Positions 23,696 through 34,908 are shown, counted from the first letter of the stretch. The stretch: 64,000 nt of DNA from Musa acuminata AAA Group (GCF_036884655.1 NC_088342.1:32453501-32517500), one strand, 5' to 3'. Numbers and translations are program-made. The notes: generated by a model not told the origin, from the letters alone.

Positions 23696-25882
23696 ATGAC
23701 GAGATCATCTGGTTCTCCTGTTGCATCTACTGCTGATCAATTGAGTGGTATCATACGGACTTTGGAGACTATGGCACAAGTGATGCAACAACAACAACAA
23801 CCTGTCCTACAAGGAAGAAATGATGGAACAGGAACATCAAACCAGACGGGGTTGGGAATTGAACAGTTTAAGAAGCTTAGTCCTCCCAGTTTTAGTGGTG
23901 AGTATGATCCAATGGTGGCAGAACGATGGATGATGCAGATAGAGAAAATATTTGATGCCTTAAATTACCCTGATGATCGAAAGGTTTTTCTTGCCACCTT
24001 TATGCTGGAAGAAGAAGCTGAACACTGGTGGAGAATGATTAAGAGGATGTCTGAAATCAAACATGAGCCAATGACATGGAAGTTATTCCAAGAAAAGTTT
24101 AATGATAAATATTTTCCAGATTGTATGATAGAGCAAAAAGAATTAGAGTTCTTGAATCTTATCCAGGGAAGTATGATGGTTACAAAGTATGAATCTAAAT
24201 TCACTGAGCTCTCTAGGTTTGCCACACATATGACTGATGATGAATCTAGAAAAGCAAGAAGGTTTGAAAGGGGATTACGGCCAGCAATAAGAAGCCGAAT
24301 ATCAGCTTTAAAACTACAAACATATGCAGATACGGTAGAAAGAGCTTTGAAAATTGAACGAGACGTGGAGGAAATTCAAGAAATCACTGGCAAGAACAAA
24401 AAGGACAAATTTACTAGCAAAAGTAGGAGAGAAAATGAATATGAAGCTAGTAACAAGAGGTTTAAGACATCTGGATTTGAGAAATGGAAACCATTGCGGA
24501 GGACTCAGTCATGTGCAAAATGTGGATTAAATCATGAAACAAGTCAGTGTTTTCGGGTGACTGGAGCATGTTTTGGTTGTGGAAAGTTGGATCATCAAAT
24601 AAAAGATTGCCCTTTGAGGAAGAAGAAAGAGCCACTGTCTCCTAGATCCTCAGCCCATGCTAGAGTGTACGCTATCACTGAACAAGATTCTAAAGCTTCT
24701 AAATCAGTGGTGGAAGGTATTCTTCATGTTTCTAAAAGAAATGCAAAAGTTTTGTTTGATCCTGGCTCCAACTTATTGTTTGTTTCACAATACTTTGCTT
24801 GTCACTTGCATATTCTACCTAAACCCCTGGATTATATGTTATATGTAACAACTACTATTGGAGATTCATTGGCAACAAACTTGGTTTACCCATCATGTTT
24901 GATCTCTATTGGAGACCACGAACTCTTTGCTGATTTGATTCTCCTAGAGATCCAGGGTTTTGATATTATACTTGGCATGGATTGGTTATCTTCTCATCAC
25001 GCTAGTATTGATTGTTACAAAAAAATAATTACTTTCTGCATACCAGATCAGCCTGTATTTTTCTTTGAGGGCATTAAGCATGATTTGCCTCCTTGCTTGA
25101 TATCAGCACTTCAAGCTTATCGTCTTATGCAGAAAGGTTGTTTTTGTTATATGGTGTGTGTAAAGGAGCATTCAAATCAGGAAACCCACCTAGATGAAAT
25201 TTCAGTGGTCAAAGAATTCCCTAATGTATTCCCAGATGACTTGCCTGGTTTACCTCTAGATAGAGAGGGTGAATTTGCTATTAATCTGGTCCCAAGTACA
25301 ACCCCAATATCTAAGCCTCCCTACAGAATGGCACCACTCGAGCTAGAGGAATTAAAGAAGCAAATACAAGAATTATTAGATAAGGGTTTCATACGACCCA
25401 GTGTATCCCCATGGGGTGCTCCGGTACTATTAGTGAAGAAGAAGGATGGAACATTGAGGCTTTGTATTGATTATAGACAGTTGAATCAGGTGACCATCAA
25501 AAACAAGTATCCCATACCTAGAATTGATGATTTGTTTGATCAACTGCAGGGTGCACAAGTATTCTCTAAGATTGACCTGAGGTCAGGTTACTATCAGTTG
25601 AAGATCAAGGAGGAGGATATTTCAAAAATAGCTTTCAGAACTCGATATGGTAATTATGAATTCTTGGTGATGCCATTTGGTTTGACAAATGCCCCTGCAG
25701 CTTTTATGGAACTAATGAATAGGATATTTCAACCGCTCTTGGATATCTGTTTAATTATATTTATTAATGACATATTGGTGTATTCAAGGAGTAATCAAGA
25801 GCATGAGGAACACTTGAGAAATGTATTGTCCATACTAAGAGAAAAGAAGTTGTATGCAAAGTTCAGCAAATGTGAATTTTAG
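23696..25882 (+). CDS. G4 gag-protease-RT polyprotein, 728 residues to a premature stop
   Basis: The ATG at 23696 lies 106 bp after the primer site. The gag core is at roughly residues 80-210 ([25 protein letters not shown]). Two zinc knuckles lie near residues 272-305 ([13 protein letters not shown] and [14 protein letters not shown]). The protease near 354 reads F-D-P-G-S, Pro replacing the Ser/Thr of the usual D-S/T-G. RT fingers and palm follow ([43 protein letters not shown]). The metal-binding motif near residues 689-692 is F-I-N-D, where the family has F-I-D-D; one base change explains it. A TAG at 25880-25882 ends the frame; the next frame continues directly, so it is a nonsense change. 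Confidence 0.9.
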   Translation: MTRSSGSPVASTADQLSGIIRTLETMAQVMQQQQQPVLQGRNDGTGTSNQTGLGIEQFKKLSPPSFSGEYDPMVAERWMMQIEKIFDALNYPDDRKVFLATFMLEEEAEHWWRMIKRMSEIKHEPMTWKLFQEKFNDKYFPDCMIEQKELEFLNLIQGSMMVTKYESKFTELSRFATHMTDDESRKARRFERGLRPAIRSRISALKLQTYADTVERALKIERDVEEIQEITGKNKKDKFTSKSRRENEYEASNKRFKTSGFEKWKPLRRTQSCAKCGLNHETSQCFRVTGACFGCGKLDHQIKDCPLRKKKEPLSPRSSAHARVYAITEQDSKASKSVVEGILHVSKRNAKVLFDPGSNLLFVSQYFACHLHILPKPLDYMLYVTTTIGDSLATNLVYPSCLISIGDHELFADLILLEIQGFDIILGMDWLSSHHASIDCYKKIITFCIPDQPVFFFEGIKHDLPPCLISALQAYRLMQKGCFCYMVCVKEHSNQETHLDEISVVKEFPNVFPDDLPGLPLDREGEFAINLVPSTTPISKPPYRMAPLELEELKKQIQELLDKGFIRPSVSPWGAPVLLVKKKDGTLRLCIDYRQLNQVTIKNKYPIPRIDDLFDQLQGAQVFSKIDLRSGYYQLKIKEEDISKIAFRTRYGNYEFLVMPFGLTNAPAAFMELMNRIFQPLLDICLIIFINDILVYSRSNQEHEEHLRNVLSILREKKLYAKFSKCEF

Positions 25883-26377
25883 TTGAATGAAGTTGCTTTC
25901 TTAGGCCATGTGATTTCAGGGAAGGGTATATCTGTTGATCCAAGAAAAATAGAAGCTGTAGTTGAATGGGAAGCACCAACAAATGTAACGGAAGTTAGAA
26001 GCTTCTTGGGCATGACAGGTTATTACAGGAGATTTGTGGAGGGATTTTCTCGAATTGCTCAACCTCTCACCAAACTCACTAAGAAGAATATGAAATTTGT
26101 ATGGGGTGATGATTGTGAGCAAAGTTTTCAAGAGTTAAAAAGAAGATTGACTAGTGCCCCTATTCTCACTATTCCAAGTGGTAGTGATGAGTTTGTAGTT
26201 TATACTGATGCTTCAAGAAAGGGCCTAGGATGTGTTTTGATGCAGGAAGGGAGAGTAATTGCGTATGCTTCTAGGCAACTTAAAGGTTATGAATTGAATT
26301 ATCCAACTCATGATTTGGAAATGACAGCAATTATTTTTGCTCTAAAGATTTGGAGACATTATTTGTATGGTCGATAG
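25883..26377 (+). pseudogene. G4 RT connection and RNase H N-terminal part
   Basis: Same frame as the preceding CDS, separated by a TAG. It contains [21 protein letters not shown], the thumb/connection segment ([16 protein letters not shown]) and the start of RNase H ([38 protein letters not shown]). It ends at a TAG (26375-26377) where homologues read on into [12 protein letters not shown], which follows here in the same frame. Confidence 0.88.
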
Positions 26378-26905
26378 TTTGAAATCTTTACTGATCACAA
26401 GAGTTTAAAATATATTTTCACTCAGAAAGAGTTAAACATGAGGCAGCCAAGATGGATAGAACTTCTGAAGGATTATGATTGTGCCATCCGTTATCACCCG
26501 GGCAAGGCCAATGTTGTAGCTGATGCACTTAGTAGGAAATCTACAAGTTTTATGGCTAGTCTGGTCGTGAAGCAATGGAAGTTATTAGAAGAAAATTTTG
26601 ATTTGAAAGCTTTGAGGAAAGAGCAAGACTCGACGATATTGATGGCCTCCATTCAAGTGCAATCTAATCTTATTCAACAAATTAAGGAAGGACAATTACG
26701 AGATCCATATTTAATCTACTTGAGGAATGAAGTAGAAAAGGAATTGAAGCCACAATTTCAAGTTTCAAAGGATGGCCTATTGAGATTTGGGGAGAGAGTA
26801 TGTGTACCAAATGAACCGGATATCAAGAATCAAATCCTAAAGGAAAGTCATACATCAAAGTACACCATACATCCTGGAAGCACTAAGATGTATGGAGATC
26901 TTTAA
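26378..26905 (+). pseudogene. G4 RNase H C-terminal part and integrase zinc region start
   Basis: Continues in frame ([35 protein letters not shown]). It then runs through the linker to the integrase N-terminal HHCC region ([36 protein letters not shown]). It ends at TAA 26903-26905; SHYWWEGIKKE follows in the same frame, so this is the third nonsense change in the same gag-pol frame. Confidence 0.87.
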
Positions 26906-27850
26906 AGTCATTATTGGTGGGAAGGCATTAAGAAGGAAATTGCAATGTATGTTTCAAAATGTTTGACTTGTCAGCAAATCAAAGTAGAACACCAAAGACC
27001 TGGAGGGTTGTTGCAACCTTTAGATATTCCTGAATGGAAATGGGAATGTATTACTATGGATTTTGTTTCAGGACTACCCAGAACCTCTAGAAAGCATGAT
27101 GCTATTTGGGTTATCATCGATAGGTTAACAAAATCCGCACACTTCCTACCGATTAATATGACTTATTCGCTTGATAGACTTGCAGATTTATATGTTAATG
27201 AAATAGTAAGACTTCATGGTATTCCAAAGGAGATCATCTCTGATAGAGACTCCAGATTTCTCTCTAGATTCTGGAGAAGATTACAGGAATCTATGGGCAC
27301 TAAAGTCAAGTTTAGTACTGCATATCATCCTCAGACTGATGGTCAGTCAGAAAGAACAATTCAAACACTTGAGGATTTACTTAGAGCCTATGTTATGGAT
27401 TGGAAAGGTGAATGGGATAAAGATATTTCACTTGTTGAGTTCACTTATAATAATAGTTATCATTCAAGTATTCAGATGGCTCCTTATGAATCTTTATATG
27501 GGCGAAAGTGCATAACACCTATATGTTGGAAGGAAGTTGGTGACAGAAAGCTGTTAGCACCGGACAAGGTACAAGAAACTACCGAGAAAATTCAAGTAAT
27601 AAGGAAAAGGTTAAAAACTGCTCAGAGTCGTCAAAAGAGTTATGCCGACAATAGAAGACGAGATATTGAGTTTGAAATCGGAGATTTTGTATTCTTAAAG
27701 GTCTCCCCTTCCAAAGGCATTATAAGGTTTGGGAAGAAAGGAAAATTAAGCCCAAGATTTATTGGACCTTTTGAGGTTCTTGAGAGGGTTGGTTCTGTCG
27801 CTTACAGGATTGCCTTGCCACCAGCATTGTGCCATGTCCATGATAAATAA
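26906..27850 (+). pseudogene. G4 integrase
   Basis: Open after the TAA. The zinc-binding Cys pair (CLTCQQIK) starts near 26963. The catalytic core has the first Asp in TMDFVSGLP, the second in ISDRDSRF and the Glu in QTDGQSERTIQTLE, so D, D and E are all present. The C-terminal domain (IGDFVFLKVSP, LSPRFIGPFEVLERVG) precedes LPPALCHVHDK and a stop at 27850, produced by loss of frame. The integrase inserts cDNA into chromosomes; this copy looks catalytically conserved apart from the frame breaks. Confidence 0.88.
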
Positions 27851-28127
27851 TGTCTCAATGATTAGGAAGTATATATATGACCATTCTCACATCATTAAGT
27901 ATGAGCTGGTGGAGATTGATAAAGATTTATCTTATGTGGAAGAGCCTATTCAGATTGTTGATAAGAAAGAAAAAGTCCTAAGGAATCGGGTCATCCCACT
28001 GGTTCAAGTAATTTGGAGACATCATTCTGGAGATTAGACAACTTGGGAGCTAGAGGAGGAAATGAAAAAGGTGTACCCCCGTCTTTTCATCGATAGAGGT
28101 ACGATAAATTTAGAGGACTAAAATTTT
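27851..28127 (+). pseudogene. G4 C-terminal chromodomain-like region, frame-broken
   Basis: Shifted frame carrying MIRKYIYDHSHIIKYE, LSYVEEPIQIVDKKEK, LRNRVIPLVQVIWRHHS, a stop near 28036, then TTWELEEEMKKVYPRLF. This is the usual end of Tekay/Del polyproteins; in chromoviruses this tail is thought to steer integration to marked chromatin. A frameshift near 27840 separates it from the integrase. Confidence 0.8.
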
Positions 28128-28130
28128 CTT

Positions 28131-28145
28131 TTAAGGGGGGGAGAG
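28131..28145 (+). other. G4 polypurine tract
   Basis: TTAAGGGGGGGAGAG immediately before the 3' LTR, the expected plus-strand primer site. Confidence 0.8.
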
Positions 28146-30712
28146 TGTAACATCCCTCATTTCCGAATTTTCGTATAAATTTCTGGTGATAATGTAAGCA
28201 TCTATTTTAAATTGACAAAAGAAATAGAGTATGAATCAAAGGTAACTTATTTTTAAGATTTGGGAGATCTGTTAAAAAAAAAAAAAAAAGAAAGAATCTG
28301 AGGACCTATATGTAAACCCTAAGGACCTAATCGTGTATATGATAAAAACAAGGACTAAACTGCAAAAACGCACAAAATGACAAATTCCACCGCTTAAGCC
28401 TCTCTGCCTTCGTTCTTAAGGAAACAGAGAAGGCAGCTGCATGGATGATCAGGGAAAGAAAGAAAGAAGAAGAAGAAGAAGGAGAAGAAGAAGAAGAAGA
28501 AGAAAAAAAAATTTGGGGCTTTAAGGGTTCTTGCCCAAATCCTTTCACTTAGGGTCAAAATTCCCAAAGGCAAGTGTTTCTAACCCCATCCTACAGAAAA
28601 TTAGTCTCTGTTTTTATGTTGTTTCAAAATAAACTAAAGGATTTCTATCTAGAAACTGATATGTCTCTCTTTGGACATAGAATCATGGATTCTGAAATTT
28701 TTTCGGTAAACTGACCCCTATACACTGTTTCAACTATAATTTTTAGTGCAAAATGTGAATTCAGGCAGGAACTATTTTGTTTGAAATTAGACTCTCATAA
28801 CTTTCTTTTGACACTGATTTTGTAGATTTTGGACACCGAATACTTACCCAATCATCTGTTTCAAATGAGCCTATAGATGCTGCAAAACAGGGATCAAGAT
28901 TTCTGACCTTTCGATACTAAAATGCCTATAACTCTCTGTTGAAAATTTTGATTTGTACCAAACTGACTTCGTCCGAAATTAGACTTGCAGACCTTTCTTT
29001 TGACATATAGTTTGAAAATTTTGGAATTCAAATGCCTACCCTATTATCTGTTGAATCCGACCCTATGTATTCTGCAAAACAGTGATTGTGTCCTTGACCT
29101 TGTGTTACCAAATCAAAGGTAACTCCTTGTGGGAAACCCTGATTCATACGAAACTTGTTTCAATAGAAAACAGATTGATATATCTTTCGACAGTAGTTTT
29201 CTTATGGGTATTGGAGCATAATTGATAATCTAAAATATTTGTTCTATGTGCCATTGGAATTCTGTCAGAAATCGAGCTTTGGTCGATTTCGCGTATTCTG
29301 TTTCGTTCCTTTCGATATTGAATTCATCTATTCTTCTTATTTGAATTGAGCCAAATATGATTGCTTGGAATCCCTATATACTTTGGCTTTCATTTCATTT
29401 CAAATCTGAATACATTTGTGAGAGCTTTGTTCCTTGCATCGTATTGTCTCGAAAAGGCACATGTATGTTTTTGTTGTTCCGCGTGTGCTTCCGATATATG
29501 CTACTTATTGTTAAACTGCCCTTTTGTACTCTGGTGATTGTGGGACTGTCTGGACCTTTGCCAGAAATGGTAAAGGGTATGTGCTTAGAGCATGCGTTGC
29601 TCTGCCGGCCCCTTCTGACTTCACCTAGACGTGGGTGGATGGAGCTCCCAAACGTGGGAGACTTCTGTCTGGTGGTCATTCAGAAATGGATGTATCACGT
29701 TCTGTTTGAGGTCCCACTACACCTTTTGTATGTTTGATATGATATCCAAAGCTTTGGTTATGTGTTTTTGTACATGCTTTGGATAAGAATGATATGAATG
29801 CAACGTCAAAGACGACGTTTGAGCTTCTGTTTGGTATGTGATATTGATAAGCTCCGAAATGTTTTATTCATTATTGTTATGCTTCGAAATGTTCCATACG
29901 TTGTTGATATGCTCCGGAACATTTCATATGCCATTGATAAGCTCCAATATGTTTCATTTGTTATTGTTATGCTCCAAAACGTTTCATTCGTTTCTGATAT
30001 GCTCCAATTACTCTATGCCCAGTATGTTATTAACCAAATATGTATGATTGAAAGGACAATTGTGATTCTGCACCTAATGATATTATGTCTACGAATTCGT
30101 ATATTCTGCCTCGTATTATGAAACTTTATCTCTTTGGAAATTGTCCTATTTTGATATGGATATGTTAGTCACTTGCTGAGCTCTATATGCTCACCCCGTT
30201 TGTTGATAAATTTTTCAGGATAGCATATCGCTTGCTTAAATGTTAAGACTGGGCTGAGGTAGTGGAAAGTTAGAAGATTTTGGATAGATCTGTGTTAGCA
30301 TATATGTATTTGTTGTATAAGCCACTCGGCATTTAATGAAATGTTGACGATGAATCTAAACCTGTGGATTTTGTGTAAGTTAAAGGATTCCTCATGTTTA
30401 GGATTTTGGAATGTTAAGTTAAATTCATGTAATGATACGAACTTATGGTAATCGTTGGTTTGGTGACTGCATAGACTTCCCCACTTGTGAAATTATGTTG
30501 GGGTTATTATTTTGACGAGTTAAGTTCAGTTTGTTTGAATTATCGAGTGATGTGTGGGACGTTTATAAACTGCACAGGGTTATGAATTTGTAGACTATAG
30601 AGGTGAAATTTTTGATTTGACTGTTTTCTTAGTGACCTCAAATGTGTGTTTGGATCCTGGATTAGTTGTGATGAAAATTTTAAATATTGTCGATATTTTG
30701 AGGGGCGTGACA
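28146..30712 (+). repeat. G4 3' LTR
   Basis: TGTAACATCCC to GGGGCGTGACA, collinear with the 5' LTR, including the GAA-rich tract (about 28465-28510) and the 30-bp array (29849-29998). Length differences from the 5' LTR are small indels in the A-tract and the GAA tract. Confidence 0.92.
29849..29998 (+). repeat. 30-bp tandem array in the G4 3' LTR
   Basis: Same five-unit array as at 22711 in the 5' LTR, with a few substitutions and equal copy number. Confidence 0.88.
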
Positions 30713-31700
30713 ACTAGTGTATGTACCGTAACTTTGGTCGGTTGTGGCTCTTCTTCTGCATCTTCTTCTTCATGTTCAAGGCTCTCTTTTGGATGTTCAA
30801 TGACCTCTTCTTCTATCGGTTCAATCATAAGAAGTCCCCCTTTACTACAGCGATGCTCACGGCTCCACGGCTCGTCACAATGCCAACATAACCCCTTCGC
30901 ATATCGCTCCCGAAACTCATCTCTTGTTAACCTCTTTGGTATAGGGACTTGGTCGACAGTAGGGGGGGCTGAGGGCTTCAATATTACTGGTTGAGGAGCG
31001 ACCCTAGTCCTCCGAGCTTCATGGTTCAATTGCTCCTCTTGATGTCATGCGAAAGAGATGGCTGCCATAAGCGTATACGGTTGTCGCGCTTTAACTTCTC
31101 CTCGGATCTCCGGCTTCAAGCCCTCAATGAAGGTCCTCAATAGCTGTTTTTGAGACCAATCACAAGTTTGATTAGATAACCTTTCAAACCTGGTTTGGTA
31201 CTCCTGAATGGTGGAGGTTTGTCGGATCTTTGCTAGTTGTTTGTCAATATTCTCGTAATCAGTTGGTCTGAAGCGAATCAGCAGTCCTTCTTTGAATTGT
31301 TGCCATGAAAGGACTCCATAAGTATGTTCAAACCAGTCAAACCACTGTATAGCATCCCCTTCAAGATGTATAGCTGCAATTTTCACCATAGATACATCCG
31401 CGGTTTTGTGGTACCGAAAATATCGCTCCGCGCGCGAGATCCAACCAATCGGGTCTCCTTCTTCCCATCTAGGGAAGTCCACTCTCATGCATGGATAGTT
31501 GGGGTTGGTCATAGAGCCTACCCTCCCTTGGAAGTCATCTCTTCGGGCTTGGTGTGATTGAGCAAAGCTCTCTCCTTGATATGATTTCTTCGGGCTTAGT
31601 GGTCGGCCCAATCTGAGTTCGGTGAAGAGCGTCCGAATCTTATCCTCCATTCCACCTCCAAGGCTTCGAATTTAGCATTGATTGCCTCCTTAGATGCCAT
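30713..31700 (-). pseudogene. G3 gag and gag-protease junction
   Basis: Minus strand. The ATG at 31698-31700 starts MASKEA, equivalent to the G2 gag start. After a frame change near 31650 the frame 31045-31650 carries the gag core (RWEEGDPIGWIS, YFRYHKTADVS, IRQTSTIQEYQTRFE, FIEGLKPEIRGEVKARQ). A stop near 31044 separates it from 30713-31029 with the noncanonical zinc knuckle (LCWHCDEPWSREHRC) and a Glu-rich tail. The reading is cut at 30713 by G4 and resumes in protease at 20995. Best-preserved gag of this family in the window. Confidence 0.87.
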
Positions 31701-33011
31701 AGTATATGGCCCCAAATCAATGATGTTAAGATCTCTCTTTTGTTGTTGGGTTAAAGGCATGTATAGGTTGAGAGAAGTGATGGTCGAAAGTGTTGGTGGA
31801 TTGGTGGATGTAGGCTGCGGTTTAGGCTTGTTTTGTGGCTGTTTTGGGTGCAGTTTGAGGGTGTGGTTTGATAGAGTTTTAGGGTTGTGGATGAAAGTTT
31901 TGGATCTGTGGTAGATGGTATCAAAGGTTTGACAGAAATCCGTGGAAGTTGCAGCAAGTATGTGCTGTCTTGTAAGAGTAGAATTGTCGTCGAAGAAACA
32001 ACGGTTTCTCGACGTAATTTCCACCAAAAACTTGAGAAAATTGAGGAGGGAATTGATAGCAAAATCACAGTTTATATGACAGCAAGGATATATAATTTAA
32101 TCAAGAAAATTTCGGCAGTATAACAGCAAGGAAATTGGTGCAAGTTGCAATTGCAGAATTATCGTCGAAAATTTTCAGCGGGTTACGATGAAAATTTGCA
32201 GCAACATAAAATCATTTTTAGAGATGAATTTCTTAATAGATCAATCTTAGATGGAAGCCAAGATGATATATGAAGTGTATAAGAAATTTCATTCAAAAAA
32301 GATTGCAAATAGATGGGTTAAGGCAACGATATGCAGCTAAAATTTTCTGCAGCATAAATTTTCAAGTGCAGCAGATTGGACATAAAAGATCAGTAGTTTA
32401 TATTGAGAATTTTTCAATGAAACCAAAGGAAAATCCACTTTTAGGAAGTGTCAAAGATGTCATAAAAATTTCATAGAAATTTGGATAGAAAAAGTACAGT
32501 AGCAAGATCAAACAGATGGTGCTATGCGGCTTGAATTCTGCAATTCAAGTGCAGCAGATTGGACATAAAAGATCAGTAGTTTATATTGAGAATTTTTTGA
32601 TGAAACAAAAAGAAAATCCACTGTTAGGAAGTGTCAAAGATGTCATAAAAATTTCGTAAAAATTTGGATAGAAAAAGCAGAGAAGCAAGATCAAACAGAT
32701 GGTGCTATGCGGTTGGAATTCTGCAATGTATCTTTCGTCGTAGAGATGAAAACTTTGTGACGAAAAGTTTATGCAGCAATATAAGAACATTTTTTTTTTT
32801 TTGGATTTTCGAATAAGGATAACTAAATTGCAGCAGCAGTAAGGTAGGAAACCAGAACCTGTTGCAATTCACGGGGAGATCAAAGGATGATCCGCGGTGG
32901 TGGAGATGATGGCGGAATTCGGTGACGATCTTTTAAGCAATTGTGGGAATTACTTTGGATGGTTGTAGAGGGTTGATGGATGGCTGTGGAAGGGTAGCGA
33001 GATGCCAAGAA
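31701..33011 (-). mobile_element. G3 untranslated leader
   Basis: About 1.3 kb between primer site and gag ATG on the minus strand, with no recognisable protein domain. It is collinear with the shorter G2 leader (12791-13376). A tandem duplication at 32361-32726 accounts for part of the extra length. Confidence 0.7.
32361..32726 (-). repeat. 183-bp tandem duplication in the G3 leader
   Basis: Units 32361-32543 and 32544-32726 are nearly identical (both contain CAGCAGATTGGACATAAAAG and GAAGTGTCAAAGATGTCAT). G2 has a single copy of the corresponding sequence. Confidence 0.9.
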
Positions 33012-33029
33012 CGCTGCTATGATACCATG
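33012..33029 (-). other. G3 primer binding site region
   Basis: On the minus strand CATGGTATCATAGCAGCG directly follows the 5' LTR end (GGGTTCTATCA). It resembles the initiator-Met tRNA complement with substitutions after TGGTATCA. Confidence 0.65.
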
Positions 33030-33456
33030 TGATAGAACCCTTGCAGATTCTAAACTTGGGGTTGATCTCTTTAGGGGATCGGCCTCCTTGGAACTCTATA
33101 GGGGTTCCTCCCTCCAAGTTACTGCTCAAAGGCTGCAGAAAAGATTCATCTATTGCTTATGAAAAGAGAAGGAATACATGACTATTTATAGGGCTTCTAA
33201 ACCCTAACTCCTAATAGGACTCCTACTCAAGACTCCTACTTCTAACCAACTCCTAATAGGACTCCTACTTAAGACTCCTATTCCTTTACAATTCCTAATC
33301 CTTAAGACTCCTATTCCTTTACAACTCCTAATTCTTCTTTAAGAAACAACCTCCTAACCCTAGCCGGCCTCTTTACCTCTTTAATAGGGGTCGGCTTAGG
33401 TAGGTTTTACATGAATGTCCCTCTCAATTAGGACTCTCCTAGCTAGAGTCCTAACA
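33030..33456 (-). repeat. G3 5' LTR
   Basis: 427 bp, plus-strand ends TGATAGAACCC and GAGTCCTAACA, followed by the duplicated GCACC. Minus-strand TATA box at 33183-33190. It is nearly identical to the reassembled 3' LTR. Confidence 0.9.
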
Positions 33457-33461
33457 GCACC

Positions 33462-34844
33462 AAACTCCGTGGCTCATTACAATTGGGACTCAAAAGAATT
33501 ACGGTATAAGGGATGCATTGTGTTTATGCCAAATTATACTTGCATAAAGACTATCCTTCAGGAGATGCATTCCACACCTATGACCAGGCACTTCGGGTTC
33601 CCTAGAACCTATAAGAGAATTAAGTAAAATTTTTATTGGGTATGGATGAAAAATATTATTACTAAATTTGTGGCACAATGTGATATATGTCAATGACATA
33701 ACGGTGAGACGGTGGCAAGTCCTGGAAAGTTGCAACCTTTACCCATCATGAACTCAATATGGACTGATATTAATGGACTTCATTAAAGGGCTTCCTCATC
33801 ACAAGGAAAAGGTATAATTCTTGTCGTGGTTGATCACCTTACAAAATATGCTCACTTTTGCACTGTTTGTAATCCCTACACTGCTTTTAGCATTGCTCAA
33901 ATCTTTATGGAGAATATTATAAAATTACATGGGATGTCGAGATCTATTGTAAGTGATCATGATAGGGTCTTCACGAGCATATTTTGGATAGTGTTATTCT
34001 AAATGTAGGGCACTAAATTGAAAATGAGTACGGCATATCACCCACAAACTGACGGCCAAACTGAAGTGGAGAACAGGTGCTTGGAGACATACCTTAGATG
34101 CTTCACTAGTGACTAGCCAAAATAGTGGACAAAGTAGCTTCTCTAGGGTGAGTGGTGGTATAATACAACTTAGCATTCATCCACAAAATGTACTCTCTAT
34201 GAGGCTATGTATGGCCGACCTCCCTTTATGATCCCAAAATATGTGTTGGGCACATCTAAAGTAGAACAAGTAGACAGGGAATTATAGGACAGAGACAAAA
34301 TGCTGAAGTTGCTAAAAGATAATATCACTGCAGCTCAAGCAAGGATGAAATAATAATATGATCAACACAAAGGCGAAAGAGAATTTTCAGTAGGAGATTG
34401 GATCTTCCTACGGCTCCAGCCATACAAGCAAACGTTAATCCAAATAAGAGCATCTATGAAGCTTTCACCTCGGTTCTATGGACCCTACCAAATTTTGGAG
34501 TGCATCAAAGCGGTAGCATATAGATTAGACTTACTTGCCAGCTCCCAAATCCATCTAGCCTTCCATGTGTCATGTTTAAAGCTCAAGTTGGGACAAAACG
34601 AGACAGCCCAAAGCCATCTACTAAATATGACTACCCAAGGAGAACTCCAGACCCAATCAAGTGCCATTATTAATTGACAAATTGTGACTCGATAACAATG
34701 ACCCACTATTGAAGTGCTAATACAGTGGGCGAACCTACCAGCAGAAAAAGCCACTTAGGAGAACTATGATGACTTGAAGATCAAATTTCTAGAATTCATG
34801 GATCGTCAGCCTCGAGGATAAGGCTGATTTGAAGAGGGTGGGTC
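33462..34844 (+). pseudogene. G2 integrase and chromodomain, many frame breaks
   Basis: Continuation of G2 pol after the G3 insertion. Zinc region: HFGFPRTYK, then CDICQ. Core: the first Asp in DFIKGLP (about 33776), the second in VSDHDRVF (about 33951), the Glu in [15 protein letters not shown] (about 34040-34080). C-terminal domain: FSVGDWIFLRLQPY, LSPRFYGPYQILE, FHVSCLKLKLG (34390-34600). Chromodomain: VLIQWANLP then NYDDLKIKF (34717-34800). Stops and frameshifts occur throughout. This copy shows what was removed from G1 and G3, which join the region at 33545 to 33970 and RCLE to AQSH directly. Confidence 0.82.
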
Positions 34845-34908
34845 TGTTAGGACTCTAGATAGGAGAGTCCTAATTGAGTTTTATTAAAAGGGCCATTCAT
34901 ATAAAACC
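34845..34908 (+). repeat. G2 3' LTR, first 64 bp
   Basis: TGTTAGGACTCTAG onwards, collinear with 12318-12380, then cut by the minus-strand SIRE LTR S2. A purine-rich tract (GAAGAGGGTGGGTC) abuts on the left. Confidence 0.8.

Larger units (their letters stand above)
21001..30712 (+). mobile_element. G4: complete Tekay/Del-like gypsy chromovirus
   Basis: 9.7 kb with 2574-bp and 2567-bp LTRs, TG...CA ends and perfect ACTAG duplications (20996-21000, 30713-30717) inside G3 protease. Initiator-Met-type primer site at 23579-23590 and polypurine tract at 28131-28145. gag-pol spans 23696-28127 in order gag, protease, RT, RNase H, integrase, chromodomain. In the first 125 or so aligned LTR bases I see three substitutions, so the insertion is not very recent. 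Stops and catalytic changes (below) make it non-functional. The long LTRs and the C-terminal region RNRVIPLVQVIWRHHS place it with Tekay/Del by family knowledge. Confidence 0.95.
15922..33456 (-). mobile_element. G3: Reina-like gypsy with internal deletions, minus strand, host of two insertions
   Basis: Bounded by GCACC duplications (15917-15921, 33457-33461) within G2. Without its two insertions it is about 5.4 kb, and both LTRs are 427 bp. Order on the minus strand: 5' LTR 33030-33456, primer site, leader with a 183-bp duplication, gag, protease (split by G4), RT remnant, RNase H, integrase scraps, chromodomain remnant, 3' LTR 15922-18779 (split by a solo LTR). The protease has an intact D-T-G. 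RT and integrase catalytic cores are deleted exactly as in G1, so it could move only with enzymes from another element. Confidence 0.9.
12318..34908 (+). mobile_element. G2: Reina-like gypsy (chromovirus), plus strand, split by G3
   Basis: Two collinear parts: 12318-15921 (5' LTR, primer site, gag, protease, RT, RNase H) and 33462-34908 (integrase, chromodomain, start of the 3' LTR). G3 sits between them with the 5-bp duplication GCACC (15917-15921 and 33457-33461). Reading across the join restores the same order of conserved residues as in G1/G3 (LEEAP then VAHYNWDSKEL). The 3' LTR is cut after 64 bp by a SIRE LTR. G2 keeps the RT active site and integrase core that G1 and G3 lack. It has its own deletion between protease and RT, plus many stops, so it is not intact itself. 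Confidence 0.85.

Noticed and set aside
20996..30717. G3 gag (30713-31700) and pol (18780-20995) as two separate elements
   Set aside because: ACTAG duplications and collinear protein reading show they are one element split by G4.
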